From CAWIHA01 sp963835855 (GTDB lineage Bacteria; Acidobacteriota; Terriglobia; Bryobacterales; Bryobacteraceae): a DNA stretch of 16,173 nt. The stretch lies in contig CAWIHA010000026.1 of NCBI GenBank assembly GCA_963835855.1, positions 1 to 16,173 on the forward strand, given 5' to 3'. Made by a program: the position numbers and the translations under genes. The number at the start of each line of letters is the position of its first letter. The first letter of the stretch is position 1. The notes beneath the pieces are model-generated. The model saw nothing but the letters and a program-made list of their open reading frames with translations. It was not told the DNA's origin and made no database searches. Positions 13,611 to 16,173 of this stretch are shown here, in pieces.

Positions 13611-15560
13611 CTAGTGTCCGAGGAACGCCTCAATCTTGTCAGTCTCGCGTTCGGCGAGATCCAGGTTATGATTCGCGGCCTCGGGATCCTGGCGATCGAG
13701 CGCACGCCGAGCCTCGTCGAGCAGATATCCCATTCGTCGCGCTGAAGCCGAAATATCCATGCGCAGGCCGTAGCCTTGTGCTCTCTGTTCCGCCTCGAGA
13801 TGTTGCAAGGTGCCGCGGACCGCGCTGGCGCGGACCGCAAGCATTCCCATCCGCTCGCGCGCTGCTTCGATCTGCCGGTCGATAGCGGCCTGCCTTTCTC
13901 GCTCGGCGCGCTCTTTCTCGGCCCGCTGGCGCTCGGCCGCTTCTTGCCGTTCGGCGAGCTCAGCTTCACGTTGCGCGGCGATCTGTCCTTGCTGCCTCGC
14001 CGCTTCAGCCCGCTTTCGTTCCTGCTCGGCTCTCTGCTCCGCCGCCGCGCCCTCAGCAGCGGCGGCTTCCGTCGAGCGCTCCCGCTTGACGGCCACGCAC
14101 GCCGTTGCCAGCTCCGATGCGCGCGCCACAATCGACGGGATGCATTCCGGCTCAGCGGTGGAGAGTTCGCCGAGGATCGATGTGCGCGCCTGGCAGATCG
14201 TGGCCATTCTGACCGCGCCCGTTTCCACATCAAGCACCCTGACCCTCGACAGCTTCGGTGAGGATGATTCGGCAACGATCAGGTAGTCCAACCTCCCGAG
14301 CAGGTTCTTTAGTGCACCGCTGGAGGCGTCGAAGACGCTCTCAGACGATAGATGCAATTCGCGAAATATCTCGTCCAGATTGCTGCGATCGAGGTACTGG
14401 AGATCAGACGACTTAGCGAAGGAGGCAGCGAGTTGCGTTTCCAACATCGCCAGAAAATCCTTGCTACGCTGAACCTCGTCAGATGAGAGCGAGCCCGTGT
14501 ACTTGGTCACAGCGGCTACGCTGCACCTCACCGGCTGGGCCACCTCTTGAATGGCCTGCGCCGGCACGGCGCCTGCGCGGGCGCGATACCAACGCGGCAG
14601 TTGCACAGCAGCGAGCGCTAGGATAGCCAGAGCCACCAGGGCGCCCAGAGCCATGTACAGCCCGCGATGGCTCGCCGGCCGCGCAGCGGGTGGCGGAGCC
14701 GCACTTGGCGGAACCGGCGGTGCAGCGGCCGCGATGGCCGGCCCGGCAGGAGCGCCGGCCGGCAGACCCGCCCTCACACTCGCCAGAGCGTTGCGAAACG
14801 CCTGGGCCTTCTGGAACCGCTTTGACGGGTCCATTTGGACTGCGGTCAGAATGATGTCGCTCAAGGCGGCAGGCAGGCTCGGGTCAATCGCCATCGCCGC
14901 CTTCAGTTGCGCCCCGAGCTGCGCCATCGTAACCGGGCCGCCGCCCTGGGGCGGGTGCGCGCCTGTAACGAGCTCGTGAAGCAGAACGCCGACCGAGTAC
15001 AGGTCCGAGCGTCCGTCCGAAGGTGCGCCACCCTGCACTCGCTCCGGCGGCATGTAATAGAGCGAGCCGGGCGGTGTGCCGGCCATTGCCTTGGCGATGC
15101 CGAAATTCATCAACTTCAGCTCGCCCGAGGGCGCCAGCATCATGTTCGCCGGTTTGATGTCCCCGTGCACCAGGCCGCGCTCGTGCGCGTAACCGAGTGC
15201 GGCCAGCGCCTGCGACGCGCAATTCATCGCCTCGGCCACGGGAAGGCGGCCCTCCCGCAACCTGTCTTCCAGCGTGCGGCCCTCAACGAACTCCGTCACC
15301 ATCAGCAACTGGTTCCCGCTGCGGAGCATCGCGTAGAAGGCCGCGATGTTGGGGTGGCTGAGACTCGCGAGCGGTTCGAGCTCGCGCGTAAGGCGGTCCG
15401 CAAGCTCCGGCTCGCCGGCGAGGTCCGTCAGAAGCACTTTCATGGCCTCGACGCGGCCGGAAGTGACGTTGCGGACCTTATAGATTTCGCCCTTCCCGCC
15501 GGCGCCCAGAATGCCGATGATCTGGTAGCCGCCGACGGTGTCCCCGGCATGGAATGGCAT
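13611..15560 (-). CDS. Transmembrane Ser/Thr kinase-like protein with CsgG/FlgO-like sensor and coiled coil; NFG in place of DFG
   Basis: The 649-residue protein has a cytoplasmic Hanks-type kinase domain at about 10-262. It shows the glycine loop GAGGKGEIY, ATP-site Lys41 (AMKVLL), Glu60, HGDIKPANMML (catalytic Asp134, Lys136, Asn139), MPPE, and SDLYSVGVLLHEL (Asp186). The DFG triplet is Asn152-Phe-Gly (codon AAT at 15107-15105), losing the Mg-binding aspartate, so activity is doubtful. A Pro/Ala linker leads to one membrane helix (300-320). The far side carries a domain at about 345-460 (FLAMLETQLAASF, YLDRSNLDEI, DYLIVAES, RVLDVETGAVRMA) like FlgO/CsgG N-terminal folds. A charged Ala/Glu/Arg/Gln coiled coil (about 484-575) and a helical tail follow. 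The ATG is preceded by AAAGGAGG, which begins at the stop of the CsgG-like gene (gap 11 bp). Confidence 0.92.
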   Translation of the reverse strand: MPFHAGDTVGGYQIIGILGAGGKGEIYKVRNVTSGRVEAMKVLLTDLAGEPELADRLTRELEPLASLSHPNIAAFYAMLRSGNQLLMVTEFVEGRTLEDRLREGRLPVAEAMNCASQALAALGYAHERGLVHGDIKPANMMLAPSGELKLMNFGIAKAMAGTPPGSLYYMPPERVQGGAPSDGRSDLYSVGVLLHELVTGAHPPQGGGPVTMAQLGAQLKAAMAIDPSLPAALSDIILTAVQMDPSKRFQKAQAFRNALASVRAGLPAGAPAGPAIAAAAPPVPPSAAPPPAARPASHRGLYMALGALVALAILALAAVQLPRWYRARAGAVPAQAIQEVAQPVRCSVAAVTKYTGSLSSDEVQRSKDFLAMLETQLAASFAKSSDLQYLDRSNLDEIFRELHLSSESVFDASSGALKNLLGRLDYLIVAESSSPKLSRVRVLDVETGAVRMATICQARTSILGELSTAEPECIPSIVARASELATACVAVKRERSTEAAAAEGAAAEQRAEQERKRAEAARQQGQIAAQREAELAERQEAAERQRAEKERAERERQAAIDRQIEAARERMGMLAVRASAVRGTLQHLEAEQRAQGYGLRMDISASARRMGYLLDEARRALDRQDPEAANHNLDLAERETDKIEAFLGH

Positions 15561-15571
15561 AACGGCCTCCT

Positions 15572-16173
15572 TTAGATGTTCTTGACCACGTCGCCAACCT
15601 TCGCAGCGCCGGTTCCTTCGAAGTTGCCGACCGAAGAGCTTTCATCAACGTCGGTAATCACCACGTCACCGATCTTGCTCTCAACGCTGCGGATGATCTT
15701 GCCGGTTGCCGGGTCGCGCACCTCCCGGATCTTGCGGCGCACCTGCAGGCGGTCGCCCACCTTCACGCCCGCACGGCTTCCGACATTGAGGACCAGTGTG
15801 GAACCGGTGGCGTCGGCCACGAGGCCATTAATGACAAACGCTTTCTCGGGCAGCTTCGAGGCGTCCTGTTCGAGCTGGTCGCAGAGCTGCGCTACGGCCT
15901 CGGTGGTGGCCTCGCCGATGATCGTATTGGCGAAGTTGCTGCTGGTCATGCTGAGCCCAGCGCCGCCGACAATGTCACCGCCACCGGCGCCGCCGACCGC
16001 ATTGCTGGTGCGCTTCGACTCGCCCCTGGCGCTCCGGGAGGCCAGTATCTCGGCGGTGTCCGTGTTGATCACGCGCGCGGTGATTGCGACGACCGCCTTC
16101 GCCTCGTTGTGGTGGAAACCGCCCACACCGAAGCGCCCGGTCACGCGCGACATCGCGCCTCCGCCCACTCCCG
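15572..16173 (-). CDS. CsgG-like envelope protein with C-terminal FlgT-like domain (partial, 5' end outside window)
   Basis: About 200 C-terminal residues are visible; the frame is open to the window edge. The first part (GRFGVGGF, then AKAVVAITARVINTDTAEIL and ASRSARGESKR) is the late core of the CsgG family, where a strand with ATGEIL-type sequence is typical. A Gly-rich loop follows, and then TTEAVAQLCDQLEQ, the helix that closes the CsgG domain. The rest (VNGLVADATGSTLVLNVGS-RAGVKVGDRLQV, IGDVVITDVDESSSVGNF, AAKVGDVV) resembles the small beta domain of FlgT C-termini. CsgG proteins form outer-membrane secretion channels; relatives serve as periplasmic or lipoprotein sensors, and the missing N-terminus (lipobox or not) decides between them. 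It is translationally linked to the kinase: its TAA overlaps the kinase Shine-Dalgarno. Confidence 0.8.
   Translation of the reverse strand, partial: GVGGGAMSRVTGRFGVGGFHHNEAKAVVAITARVINTDTAEILASRSARGESKRTSNAVGGAGGGDIVGGAGLSMTSSNFANTIIGEATTEAVAQLCDQLEQDASKLPEKAFVINGLVADATGSTLVLNVGSRAGVKVGDRLQVRRKIREVRDPATGKIIRSVESKIGDVVITDVDESSSVGNFEGTGAAKVGDVVKNI

Noticed and set aside
14092..14286. Possible repeat array from the repetitive Arg/Glu/Ala/Gln coding in the kinase C-terminus (13860-14100)
   Set aside because: The periodicity is that of an Ala/Glu/Arg coiled coil; there are no regular direct repeats with spacers as in a CRISPR or tandem array.

Overview
The window looks like a chromosomal segment from a GC-rich, Gram-negative, soil-type bacterium, most likely an acidobacterium of the Solibacter/Bryobacter group. 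The reasons are: lipid A/Kdo biosynthesis genes (outer membrane with LPS); a secreted protein ending in a PEP-CTERM sorting signal; an ECF sigma factor remnant next to a small membrane protein gene of a kind I associate with acidobacterial sigma modules; and a Hanks-type kinase with a CsgG-like sensor. The taxonomic call is inference from gene style, not from a marker gene.

Left part (1-2963): an indel-riddled island. Recognisable proteins run through two or three frames every 50-150 bases. On the minus strand these are a Tat-type amidohydrolase, a DODA/LigB-type extradiol dioxygenase and a small membrane protein. On the plus strand these are an ECF sigma factor and the first ~50 residues of its downstream partner. 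Motifs inside each frame segment are well kept. At about 2964 the partner gene stops abruptly and the N-terminal 128 codons of ispH begin on the opposite strand. From there to the window end no frameshift is visible, so 2964 is either a real rearrangement junction or an assembly join.

Middle (3349-9563): truncated ispH with a plausible promoter; a fused waaA-lpxK gene (Kdo transferase plus lipid A 4'-kinase); a divergent secreted protein of unknown function whose start overlaps that of waaA; an exported cyclophilin; a PEP-CTERM surface protein with a good promoter; a PAP2 membrane phosphatase; and a cold-shock protein with a near-consensus promoter and a leader of about 155 nt.

Right part (9815-16173): two minus-strand operons. 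The first is etfB-etfA-acyl-CoA dehydrogenase, tightly coupled (TAATG overlap, then a Shine-Dalgarno overlapping the etfA stop). It is a self-contained flavoprotein unit in which the dehydrogenase can pass electrons to its own ETF. The second is a CsgG-like envelope protein (5' end outside the window) followed by a transmembrane serine/threonine kinase. The kinase's extracytoplasmic part contains a CsgG/FlgO-like domain and a long charged coiled coil. Its DFG motif reads NFG, so it may be a pseudokinase or have weak activity. This CsgG-kinase pair is the most promising candidate for an undescribed system here.
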